Below are positions 23,501 to 34,901 of a DNA stretch of 64,000 nucleotides, piece after piece. Origin of the DNA: Coprinopsis marcescibilis. Its lineage: Eukaryota > Basidiomycota > Agaricomycetes > Agaricales > Psathyrellaceae. The stretch covers positions 366,977-430,976 of the forward strand of contig ML210148.1 of NCBI GenBank assembly GCA_004369085.1, in the 5' to 3' direction. The translations under genes and the position numbers were made by a program. Numbering within the stretch: the first letter of the stretch is position 1; the number at the start of each line of letters is the position of its first letter. The notes beneath the pieces were generated by a model. It saw only the letters and a program-made list of their open reading frames with translations. It made no database searches and was not told the origin of the DNA.

Positions 23501-26121
23501 GCGACAAGCTCGCTTCGCATGTCGTTCAAGCTGTCGATGGTTCGTCTTCCATTCCCATCAGACTGAATATGTCCTCAACCGCCTTCATAGGTTTCTTCCG
23601 ATCCATTTCGCTTCGAAACCAAGAAGCCTTCCAGGATACACTGCGACTGTTAACGCTCTGGTTCAAGTATGGACATCACGATGATGTCAGTAACGCTATG
23701 GGAACAGGCTTCTCCGCTGTCGAGGTCGACACTTGGCTGGAAGTTATTCCTCAGGTATGTCACCGCATATGAGATACTATATGCTCGATCCTAATTTCCA
23801 TTTAGGTCATCGCCAGAATCCAGACACCGCACGCGAACATCCGCAGGAACATTAACAGCCTGCTGACTGATGTCGGAAAGCATCACCCGCAGGCTCTGAT
23901 CTATCCGCTGACTGTTGCATCCAAATCCTCGAGTCTCGCTCGACGTGGTGCTGCTCTCCAAATCATGGAAAGAATGAAGGAACACAGCCCTACCATTGTC
24001 AACCAGGCACGCGTACCAGCAAGCCTTTTTGTGGACTTTTCTCATATCGTTTTCAGGCACTGCTCGTCAGCAAGGAGCTGATCCGAGTAGCGATTCTATG
24101 GCACGAAATGTGGCACGAAGGCTTGGAAGAAGCATCACGGTTATACTTCAACGACAAGAACCCTGATGGTATGATCCTTGCCCTCGAACCTCTTCACAAG
24201 ATGCTCGAAAAGGTAACATTGGTCTGGACGCATCTCACTTTGCTAGATGTTAACCTCTTTTCCAGGGACCAACGACTGCCCGAGAAACCTCATTCTCTCA
24301 AGTATTCGGTAGAGAACTTGCAGAAGCTAGAGAAGCATGCAGACGGTATCAAATCTACGGCGAGGTCACCGAACTTGATAAAGCATGGGACATCTATTAT
24401 GGCGTACGTTGTAATTCCACATTAGGACGATATATCGCTAATTTGCTTTCCCCCTTAGGTTTTCAAAAAGGTCGAAAAGCAACTGCCCCAGTTGACAACT
24501 CTAGATCTGCAATATGTGTCACCGAGCTTGCTCAAAGCTCGCAATCTTGATCTTTCAGTGCCAGGTGAGATTAACCTGACCTACCAAGAACGGGCATTGA
24601 TCGTGCAATTCAGGTACATACCAGAGCGGCAGACCGATCATCAGGATCGCTAGCTTTGCGACGAAATTGACCGTTATCGCTTCCAAGCAGCGCCCTAGGA
24701 GGCTTTCACTCAAGGGCAGCGACGGAAGGGATTATCAATATCTTCTCAAAGGTTTGGCGCATTCTTCCTTGAAGGTTACCTGTTGTCTGATCTAATGGCC
24801 ATAGGACACGAGGATCTGCGTCAAGATGAGCGTGTAATGCAATTGTTCAGCTTGGTGAACACATTACTGTCGGTCGACACAAACAGTTTCAAGCGGCGAC
24901 TGCACATTCAGCGATATCCTGTCATTCCTCTTGCACCAAACGCCGGTCTGTTGGGATGGGTGCAGGACAGTGATACTCTTCACGTTCTCATCCGGGATTA
25001 TCGTGAATCAAGGAAGGTTTTGCTTAACATTGAATACCGATTGATGCTCCAAGTAAGCTCTAACTCTTCGGGTGACTCCATGTCCTGACATAATTTCAGA
25101 TGGCACCCGATTACGAGAACTTGACGCTTCTGCAGAAGGTTGAGGTGTTCGAATACGCACTGGAGAACACGACGGGCCAGGATCTCTACCGAGTGTTATG
25201 GCTGAAGAGCGCTAACTCAGAACATTGGCTGGAGCGCCGGGCTACCTACACCCGATCTCTCGCCGTCAACAGCATAGTTGGCCATATCCTGGGTCTCGGT
25301 GACCGGCATCCATCCAATGTCCTCCTGGAGCGGAACACAGGAAAGGTCGTTCATATCGACTTCGGAGATTGCTTCGAAGTTGCCATGCATCGAGAGAAAT
25401 TCCCAGAAAAGGTCCCGTTCCGTCTGACCAGAATGCTTACACATGCAATGGAAGTGAGTAAATAATCTCTCGCTTTATGATAGTTTGCTTAATCTTGCAC
25501 AGGTGAGCGGAATTGAAGGAAGCTTCAGAAACACATGCGAGATTACAATGCGAGTCTTGCGAGATAACAAGGAGTCTTTGATGGCTGTCCTTGAGGCCTT
25601 CGTCTACGACCCGTTGATCAACTGGAGGTTGATGCAAGCGGAGGTGGAAATCCGCAGAACAGACGGTATGGTTTCATTCTCCTTATCCGTCAGCATTGGT
25701 ACTGACACCCAGGTAGATCTAGATCGTGTTTCGGAGCTTTCAAGAGGACCTCCTCAACCACAGGGACCTCCTAGGAAGTTAAAGGCAGACGAGAATGATA
25801 TTTTCAATGGTATGTGACGCTGATACTCTGATGATGAAAATTGGCTTTAAACATGATTTCCGTAGAACACGAGGATGGACCCGGAGCACAAGAGGTTCGC
25901 AACGAGAAAGCGTTGTTCGTCTACAACCGCGTTCAAAACAAGTTGACTGGTACGTTCTCAATGTGTCCTGTCCGACGCTCAGCGCTGATGATTGCGCAGG
26001 CCGAGATTTCAACCCCAACGTCGTATTGTCTGTCCGTGATCAAGTCGATAAGCTCATTGAACAAGCCACATCTCTCGAGAATCTTTGCCAATGTTTCTCT
26101 GGTTGGTGCGCTTTCTGGTAA
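17542..26121 (+). CDS. TOR1: Target of rapamycin (TOR) serine/threonine kinase
   Basis: A complete, intron-rich gene for a protein of roughly 2,300 residues (length estimated, not all junctions fixed). It begins [10 protein letters not shown] and runs straight into TOR HEAT repeats ([22 protein letters not shown]). HEAT and FAT regions fill 17.5-24.0 kb. The FRB domain (about 24.08-24.56 kb) reads [19 protein letters not shown] and [12 protein letters not shown]; the Ser, Trp and Phe that contact FKBP-rapamycin are kept. The kinase lobe (about 24.57-25.7 kb) has [15 protein letters not shown], the catalytic [12 protein letters not shown] and the [12 protein letters not shown] metal-binding motif. 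The FATC tail ends [17 protein letters not shown] joins nutrient supply to growth within TORC1 and TORC2. First exon junctions: 17542-17658, 17709-17841, then 17891 on. Only one TOR gene is seen here. The symbol is by family, not by paralogue. Confidence 0.97.
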
Positions 26122-26415
26122 AGACCTGAGGCACTATATTCCAACTAGATTCTGCTCTCTTGTTTGATCATTATATCTATGCATCGCGATACCGTTGTTC
26201 TTCATGTATTCCTAGCAGTTTGTAGACTAGACTATTCCAATCGACACCAAGCTATTGTCGTTATTAGGTCATAATTCGATGCACTTTCATTCGCGTGTGA
26301 CCACAGCGGGTCTTTTGATGTTTACGCGGCTCGCGTTGATATTCGATCACGGTCTTCAGTGGGAATGGTGAATTAATCTTGCTTTAACTTTGACGCCCAC
26401 GATTACGACCCATTC

Positions 26416-29084
26416 ATGCCACGGGGTATTCCAAACGCAAAACGAGAAGAGAATGGGTTTCGATATACGACGTTTCAAGTTCCACTAGTGTGAGTGACGA
26501 CATCCTTAGGCGGTCTTCAGGATGGCTTACCTCGCTGTCCAGGCCCAATCCCAAACACGTCAGCTCGAACTACCTGAAATCAGAGACGCATACTTTGTGG
26601 TGGAGGAATAACCAGGGGAAAGGCAAAGGACCTGCTGAAGATTCGGCAGATGGCCGGTATGTCAAGCTGGCAGGTTTCACTGGACGAGATTCACAGAACA
26701 GATTAACCATCGCCTAGTCGTGGCTCGCAGGTCATAGTAATTCACCCAGGCTCGCGCTCCATTCGCATAGGAAAAGCATCAGACGTCTCACCAGCGATAA
26801 TCCCTGCTGTTGTCGGTCGAAGATACACTGGATCTGCGCCCCAGTACCCACGAAGGAACTCCATAATCAGGCCTGGCACTTCCAAGGATAAATTTCCTGC
26901 GTTTACTTTACCTCAAAATGGGGATGAATACGATGTTACTCCTGGATCTTCTGACCCAGTGAGTTGACGTCGTCGTGGAATATATCACCGTCTGACACAG
27001 AGGTATTCAAGTTTGATACAAAGTTGGCCATAATCACAGTCTCTTTGAGAGATAGGATGAGGTTTTACAAGCTTCGTGTGACACCGAACGCAGCGACTAT
27101 TGCAAACACTTTCAATGAACAGTTCAAACCTGAAATCATCAACACCGACCCCGATAGCATCGAATGGATTGATGAACGGTGTCCTGATGCGGTCGTGGTT
27201 GGCGAAAATGTGGGCATAGGGATACTTCAAATCATCTGTCGGCTAACAGTAGGTACCAGGCTTTGCGAATTGGTGATCCCGAGTCGTGTCATTACAGCGT
27301 GCGCTGGCCGTTCCATGCCTCGACTTTCAATATGCGGGACTACAACTCAACTCAACTGCTGCTGAGCGATGTCGAAGCTCTCTTTGACTATGGAATGCAG
27401 CAGAAACTTGGTATTCCCAAGGCAGAATACAAGGTATTACATCTGCCGTTGTGTTCCGCTGAGCCTTACTGACCGTGCAACATCAGAATTACTCGGTCGT
27501 TCTGGTCATACCAGACTTCTATGACAAAGTCTACGTTCGGGATCTTGTAACGTTGGTCCTCAGAACCATGGGGTTCAAACAGCTTTGTGCTCAGCAAGTG
27601 AGTAATTGCCGGTGCGTTAAGCATAATACCCATTCAATCTTCTCCAGGATTCTCTTGCTGCTACATATGGTGCAGGACTCTCAAACGCTTGCGTTGTTGA
27701 CATCGGAGCAAGGATTACGACGATTGCATGCGTCGATGAAGGGCTTGTGCTTCCCGATACTAGGTGGGGAATGTCTCTATCAGACTCCAGTCAAACCGAT
27801 TAATACGTTGGGCAGGTTGTCACTAAACATGGGGGGTGACGATGTCACAGAATTTCTTCACGTCTTGTTGCAACGCATAAGCTTCCCCTATCGGTCCCTT
27901 GATCTATCTCGCTCCTATGACTGGGCAGTCCTGGAAGATCTCAAGGCTCGATTATGCACGCTCATGGAGGTCAGCTGTTTGTATCGCCCGGCTATTACCT
28001 GACCTCATCTGGACTGATTACAGAGCGACGTGGCGCTTAACTTGTACGATTTTATTGTCAGGAGGCCGAACGCTCCGACTGAGAAGTACGGCTTGAGAGC
28101 GTATGATGAAATCATACTGGCCCCAATGGTACGGCTCTTTCGTTCGCGAACCTTGTCGTGGTTAATTTTAGCGTGATACAGTGCCTCTTTGAGCCCCGTG
28201 TTATTGACTTTGACTCCAAGACGGAAGGTTTGAAGCCGTTATCTGTTGGTGTTACCGAGGATATTATAGAGCACCAAATTGACAACGTGGTAGGCATTCC
28301 TTCGGGCTTTCTCTCGTTCCAGTCTGGCTAAAGGTTGTTCAAGACGAAAGCCATGGTTATCTCCACCCAGCATTTAATGCCTGCGCCGGAGGACGAACTA
28401 GTACCTACGCCGACACCAGCTACCGTACCTAAGCAAGAGTCTGACCCGCCAGTAATGGTGGTTGACCAACCAGAGGTTTCGACCGCGACGCATGGAGCCA
28501 ATGAAGCACAAATAGAAATCATCGATGTCGACGATGATTCCAAACCCATTGTACCAGATCTTCCTCCGGTCTCCAAAACACCATCTACTGAAATATCAAG
28601 CAAGAAGATTGATGTGTTATTTGAGGCCAGCAAATTACCCCTGGATGTCGCCATCTTCAACAGTGCTCGGGCTGCTGGAGGAGATGAAAAGATCAGGAAG
28701 TATCTCCAACAGGTTCTAGTCATCGGTGGGGCAGCTCTTATTCCAGGAATGTCCCATGCTTTGGAGAGCAGGTGCGCTGGGCTAGGGCCTTTCGCTCTCT
28801 ACTTCTTGTTGATAGTTGCTGCAGGTTACAAGCGATCGCAACGCCACTCGTGCCGAATATGGAGAAAGTACAGATAATTCCACCACCCAAGGATGTCGAT
28901 CCTAGGGTTCTTGCATGGAAAGGAGCCGCAGTACTGGCAAAAATGGAGAGTGTCTCCGAGCTCTGGGTGACTGCATCTGATTGGGTACGATGGGCCTCGG
29001 TTTCGACGTCACTGTTCGCTAACCGCTTGCACGTAGGACACATTTGGGATGCGAGCACTCAAGGAGAGGTGTTACTATTTGTAA
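26416..29084 (+). CDS. ARP8: Actin-related protein 8, INO80 chromatin-remodelling complex subunit
   Basis: The start ATG at 26416 opens MPRGIPNAKREENGFRYTTF. An intron from the GTGAGT after PLV to 26551 joins this to PNPKHVSSNYLKSE. A further intron ending at CCTAG joins DGR to RGSQVIVIHPGSRSIRIGKASD, the actin-like phosphate-1 region of Arp8. Later Arp8 features are SVRWPFHASTFN, NYSVVLVIPDFYDKVYVRD and ESLAATYGAGLSNACVVDIG. There is an Asp-rich insert with YEXLs of low complexity near 28.4-28.6 kb, then MEKVQIIPPPKDVDPRVLAWKG. A last intron with an acceptor at 29036 gives the ending WDTFGMRALKERCYYL. Arp8 sits with Arp4 and actin on the HSA domain of Ino80 and helps the complex grip linker DNA. 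The gene follows TOR on the same strand after 294 bp. Confidence 0.93.
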
Positions 29085-29204
29085 AGTTGCTTGAAAAGGA
29101 GTATCGCCGTTTGTATTATACATTGTATTTTCTCGAAAACGTGAATGTCGTTGCGTTGTTTAGCAAATCTTTACATATTTAAGCACTCTGCAAACCCGAT
29201 TTGT

Positions 29205-30403
29205 TCAAACCCCGAGTCTCAATTTCCATCCTACAAATTGGGTCGATGTAAGGTCCTTCCATGACTGCAACAAGCGGCCCATCTCGGCCTTGCCCTCCCT
29301 GGATATAATTAAAGCTGGGTGTCGAACGCAACCATGCAGATTACTCACCTGTCCTTCCTCGTCCATTCTACCTTCAAATGACCGCCGTCTCTCCATGCAT
29401 CGAGATCCGGAGTTCGCGGTTGGTGCTCCTCTTCTTCCTTCGCCTTGTTCGCCCGGGAACAATTCCTTCCGCGTTTCGATCCCGATACCAAAACGCCTTC
29501 GTTCTCTTCCCGCTTTACAGTCATCGCGGTATTCACGGGCGGAGTAGATATCTTTTCAATATACGACGTGATAACTGTTGAAGCAAGTCTATTGGGGACG
29601 AATGGAAAGGTACTTTCCTCCCGGGGAGTAGCCTCGGGGGTCATGGTCAAGAGGCTGCGGCAAATGGGACAATCGACGGATTCGTGCCAATTTTCGCAGG
29701 GTACGTGCAGACGCGAGAAAAACCACTTGAGAATACACATCCCACAAAATGAATGGCCACAGCTGCCTGCGTTCAGACTGTGTGGAGCAGACATAACCTC
29801 ATAACACCTAGGGTACAGGTAAGCCACGATGCCACCCATAAAGAACAGAACATACAGTGGGCAAAGGAAATGCTCCTCCAAGTGACTCAAAGTCTCACGC
29901 TGGTCTCGTTCAGCGATTTGAGACAATAACTGAGCAGTTTCCTGCAGTTGCTTCTCAGCATTTAGAACCTTGGCTAGCAATTCCTCTGCCTGCCGCTTGT
30001 GATCTTGTTCCGCGGCGAACAATGCATTTTCGCGTCGTACTAGATCTGCTGGGGCTATCCGAAGTGATCGTCTAAGAGCGGGCTGGGGCTGGTGGCGAGT
30101 ATTGGAAGATTCTGCCTCCGCCTCAAAGGGGACCGAGTGCGAAATCGTCGGTTCGAAGTAGGGCTTCGTCCTCGTTGTCCGCGAAGACTTCCGTATCTCT
30201 CCCGCGCGTATTCCACGTTCAGAGTTCTTCCGTCTCCTCGCCCCAAGTCCAAGGCGCTGGGTAACGGCTGATGGTACGGTGTGGCAAACGGGAGTTGATT
30301 ACTTACGAAACTACTGAGGCTGCAGAAACGGACCTTCTTTCGCACTCAACCGACTCGACCGCCTGGTCAGAATGGCACTATCTGAGCTGGTATCTGCCGG
30401 CAT
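29205..30403 (-). CDS. Coiled-coil RING-finger protein, probable E3 ubiquitin ligase
   Basis: Four exons give about 344 residues: 30403-30334, 30267-29856, 29807-29349 and 29298-29205. The basic N-terminal third includes RRRKNSERG. A short coiled coil (EELLAKVLNAEKQLQETAQ) leads into a C3HC4 RING: CPLCYEV, then GSCGHSFCGMC and CPIC. The RING only becomes complete after removing the 49-bp intron that splits CPL from CYE. The C-terminal tail is charged and has an acidic Glu run. The exon 3 donor (CAG|GTGAGT) is perfect, so I prefer the end at 29205; stopping at 29345 without that intron is possible. A third option joins an earlier GTAGAA donor to another frame of the last exon. Its substrates are unknown. 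Confidence 0.75.
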
Positions 30404-33400
30404 TGTAGTACTTGGTATTGAAATGCTGAGTGGTGCTGACAGCTGAGGCCAGGTGAGAGACTGTGGCATGTCCCAAGTCAGGAGAACTCACCTGATCACG
30501 TTAACTCTCAGTCACGTGCTACTTTCCCGCCACCTTTGTCAGCTTTTATTTTGGCTCTCCACCCACTGTGATTACTTTCTTTCTCGCACCGTGACTCTAT
30601 ACAATCTCTACCTCTGCTTACCATCCACGATATACGAAATTGCGCCATAGACCTTTTAAATGGCGTTCTGAACTTCGTTCGCCACTGACAGCTCCTCATC
30701 CCCTTCTCTTCTACCAAACTCAAATCCTCATTCACAAGCAAGTCACGAATTCAGTAACCCCCTCACAAAGTTTCTAAATACTCACAAAAATGACGGCTGA
30801 AGTAATATTTTTCTTTGAATGCAGAAACTACTCGGATCTGAAACCATTTTGGAACTTCGGTCGTCTCGCAAAGATCGAAGATACAACGAAGACCCAGAGG
30901 GTCGTTGACACATCCTGATTCCATTGCTCTTTCTTCTGGATAAACACCCACTGGGGTCTTACTGTGCTTGGCCAACGAAGCCCATTGTCTGACCTCTGCT
31001 ACCTCTGCCTGCTAGTCTGCTGTGGCCTTCATGCATGAGCACTCTGCTTGTCCTCGACTCTGCTGGGAACGGCCTCTATATTTGGAGTCCATTCAATCTT
31101 ATTTGTCACTTGCCGACTCAATCAGTGGCAACATACTGGGTCAGCTACGCTTTTGGGTACATCTCGTGACTTGGTCTTCTCTTTGAAATTAAGCGCTACG
31201 GACGAACTGCAGGTTATCGTCACAACGTCGATCACATCTCGATCTCTAGGTTCCACGGTCCTGTTAATGCCTCTGAATCAGGGAGTCTCGCGCTGCCTAG
31301 CCACCCATTTCCCTTGTATATACTTTTCCTACTCGGGATGCTGCTGCCTTTGTGGAGAATCGCCGTGATCAAGCGCCCTGGCTTTATGGCAGGGCTTTCC
31401 CTTTCAAGCGCCTTTCACAAAGGGAGAAGTTATGACTGTGTCCATAATCTCAGCCACTCGGAACGGAACGCCTGTCTAGCGTTCCTGTGCCTTAGACTCC
31501 TGACACTTCGTTGAGCGGTGGCTTTTATATCTCCGTTTGAGGACGCCAGTTCCAAGCAGTTCCAGCCTCCTACATTGACCTGTGTCACCTGGGTCCTGCG
31601 CCAACTGGTGTTTCTGCGATCGAATTTGAATATCACTTGCGGCGTGACACCTGGATGTTTCTGGGCATCGCCAGCGATTGGGGCCAAAGAGCTATCCGAA
31701 GAGCTACGGTTACGACACTTGAACGTGACTATTTGCACCCGTCACACATCCTGATTGCACATTAAGAAACCCAAGGTCACTCACTTGCTGACTATGGACG
31801 CTATGGATAGCATCCGGTCAGCTGAATCCCTCCGATATGCCTCTCCTCATTATCGAGGTACATATCCGATAGACGAGATTGGGTAGGCTCTGACAACTGC
31901 TTTCGATACATTCCAATAGTTCTGTTCGTGGGCAGAACTTGCGCCGCTCTGTCATCGCTATCGGCACTTTTCCCGAGGAGAAGAGTGATAAAAGTCTTCC
32001 GAAGGACATGGCCATAGTTCATTCAACGACACAATCTAGATGATTAACGCTTTCGGTCGTGGCTGGAAAAGTTTCCGACCACGTTGGCTCCATTGCAAAC
32101 AACTCGCCCCAAGCGAATCTGTTGGTTCCAGTGTTCGCTGCCTCAACACTGGAGAAGTCACGCGTTTTCTCGGGCACCTCTTATTCAGCGCTTGGCGAAG
32201 AGCCTAATTCGCTGCCCGGCGCCCCCCTGCGTCCGCTCCTTGACTATAATCTAACGCTGTTTGGGAAACTTGAACCTCTATATGGCACCCAAGCTCTATG
32301 ACGCGTTATCTCGTGGCGATTACCCTGTGACTTTGACTGGACGCGACATGAGGGATCCAAGGCAGCAGGGTACTACATACTTACTCATGATCCTCGTGTG
32401 AATCAAATATATCACCCTTCTTTCCCTTTATCTCCAACCCAAATGGCGCATCGTTTGATCCTCGTGCCTCGCCGCTGTCCTCCTCTGTCTTGGACGTGGC
32501 GATATTAGGTACTGGGATTGAATACACCTGCGTTGCACCTTCGTTTGTCACCTTCAATAAAGTCATGAGAAAGACGCGCCCGTACAATCGCACGGTTTTC
32601 TATGTGAGCGTCTCGTGGCGCTCCCGCGATCCTTTCTTGAATTCTCTTCTACGCCATTTCCGACAGATTACTCGGAAATCTTGGATCTTTCCTCTCCTGG
32701 GCTAGGCCATCCTGGGTCATCTCGGCAGTGCGTTAACGAAATGCTGATCCGGAGAGCAGGAGAGGATCAGATATGAATCTCATCGAGAGCATATGCTTCA
32801 CTTCATCTCTCATTCGAGAGAACCAAAGAACGCTGGGTATTGTATTGAACATGTGTTATTTAATGCGTACGCTGTTGCCGCCCATCGACGGTCTTTTCAA
32901 CAGGGTATCAATCTCATTGATTCCTTTGAACCATTTTCCGAGGAGCGATGAGCGGATTCTATTGTATAGAAGCCAATAATAATTTTACTTTTCTTGTATT
33001 GAACCCCCGTTTCCAGTGATACATACCGCGGATGATGATGATGACCCTGTAAGAATGAGACACATCGCACACAAGGTCCATGGGCCCCTTTCGATATCCA
33101 TTCGTCTGCTTCGGCCCAAGTTCCGTCTGGACTTTTCCCGCATATCTCCCGATTGCCCGATCCCAACTTTGAGGTTATTACGATGTTCCTGTGCCGCAAG
33201 GTGTGGCTTTGGCTGGGGTATTTCAATCATTACATGCATGTCTCTATCTCTCTCTCGCAACGTTCGTGAGCAGGACTAACGGATGGATGGAGAAGGACAA
33301 CCTTCAAAGATGGTTTGAACATGCAAACTGAATGATCAATCAAACCCCGGCTTTGGGGCTCTTTGGGGCCTCCATTTTGGAGTCAGCAATTGGGAGAACG

Positions 33401-34901
33401 TTTGTCTTGGATTTGGGTTATTGCCCGACCCCTTAGAGACTGCACATGTGCTTTAAGTTGTCGCTCCTTTGAGAGGTGAGATCCGATGCGGCCGGGGATA
33501 CTGTGCCAATCCCTTGCCCTCTCGCCGTTTCGGCTGCTAGATCTCAGTGAGCATCGCAGGGCAGCTGCCAGGAGATGCTTTTAGCAGCGGTGAGCGTGAA
33601 TAGTCGTATAATCGATGTCTTGGAAGACGAAGGTGTTGACGCCGCAGTCGCGCATTGACCAGAGCCTGCGTGATGGCCGGAGTCTTTCAGACCTACAGTG
33701 GAGAATCTTTTTGCTCGTCACATACATTATGTGCATACGAACGATGCGGGAACGAACCCTGAGGGGCCATGTGAACCCGAGGGTAGCTACGTAGTGATTG
33801 TATGGAATCTGTCAGTTGTCACGACTGTTTTCTTTGCGAAAACATGTTATCCGAGTAAGTACGGTTGCGCAGTGTCAGGCGTGGCACCTGCTGGCAGCGC
33901 GGTTTGGCATGGACGGCGAAGCTTGGAGCTGAAGCTTCGCACAGCGAGGCCTTCAAAACGTTCGGAACGAACTTTGCAAAAGCGGAAGCATATCGTTTGT
34001 GGGAAGCAATCGAGATTTATTCAGGATTGTGCGGAGTCTATTTGGCCCTTCGCGCATGGGAAAAGTTGAAGGCGAAGGATGGGCGTGATCTAGATCGCTT
34101 GTTTGGTTGGCATCAATAGGTCTGCCAGCATTTCTCTGGTAAAGGCGATATTGCGTTTTTGTCGGGCACGACGAAGGTTGGGAAATTTTCGCCCTTCTCT
34201 TGTTCGAAAAGAAAGCGAACAAGGAGCTGGCGGGTACGGGGAGAAGAAAGAACCCAGCGGAAGGAAATCAGGAAGACAGGTGAATACAAATGCAAATGAA
34301 TTTGTCTCTAGTTGGACTGAATGTTCGGATAGGGTTGGAAGAGAGGTTGGTGGAGGATGACATTCTCGTGATGAGGTAGGAATTCTAGAAAAGACCTGAA
34401 GGGGAAGGGTATGATATTATTTTCTGTCAGTACTGATTGTTCGGCAGTGGTGCAGCGAATCTCAACGAATCCCGAATGGGGAGTTGGCCTGATCCATTCT
34501 TTAGGCCAATGCCAACCAGATCTTCCAACTGCGTCACAAAAAAATACCTGTTTCGGACCATTTGCGGGTGGTTGCCCCGCATTACCGTCTACTGTAATTA
34601 ATATCAAGAAAGAGGGGGCTACTCACGTCACGCTGGGATCGAGATTCAGCAAAAGTCAACCAATCATTGACAAGTCCCTATAATGTGCTCACAGCCGACC
34701 TCCTTACTGTCTGCCTGTCGCTCCCTGCCCTCGACCTGGCAGCCTTCTGCTCTGTGACCGTCTACCAGTTGTCCAAGTCCGCTTCGTTCTACGACCGCCA
34801 ACTACTCCATTCCTATGCTATTACATCCTCCCCAGCTTCAGATCCCAAAGTATATTGGCGGCTATTCCGTCTCCTCCCATAACTTGTGTCGTACCAAGTC
34901 A
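30404..34901. other. 4.5-kb gene-poor region upstream of the C2H2 factor
   Basis: No reading frame here joins into a convincing gene on either strand. The last 200 bp before the C2H2 start are pyrimidine-rich, as in fungal promoters and leaders. A frame at 33865-34119 (+) has protein-like composition (EAYRLWEAIEIYSGL) but no motif or start support. The region may hold distal regulatory DNA, a long leader or unannotated non-coding RNA. I found no tRNA-like boxes or transposon ends. Confidence 0.5.

Noticed and set aside
28772..29182. Unspliced C-terminus of Arp8 ending about 100 bp further on
   Set aside because: Splicing at GTACGATGG and CACGTAG gives the family ending (GMRALKERCYYL); the unspliced reading does not.
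33865..34119. Short gene with protein-like composition (EAYRLWEAIEIYSGL)
   Set aside because: No ATG, no splice signals and no motif; probably chance or a relic.
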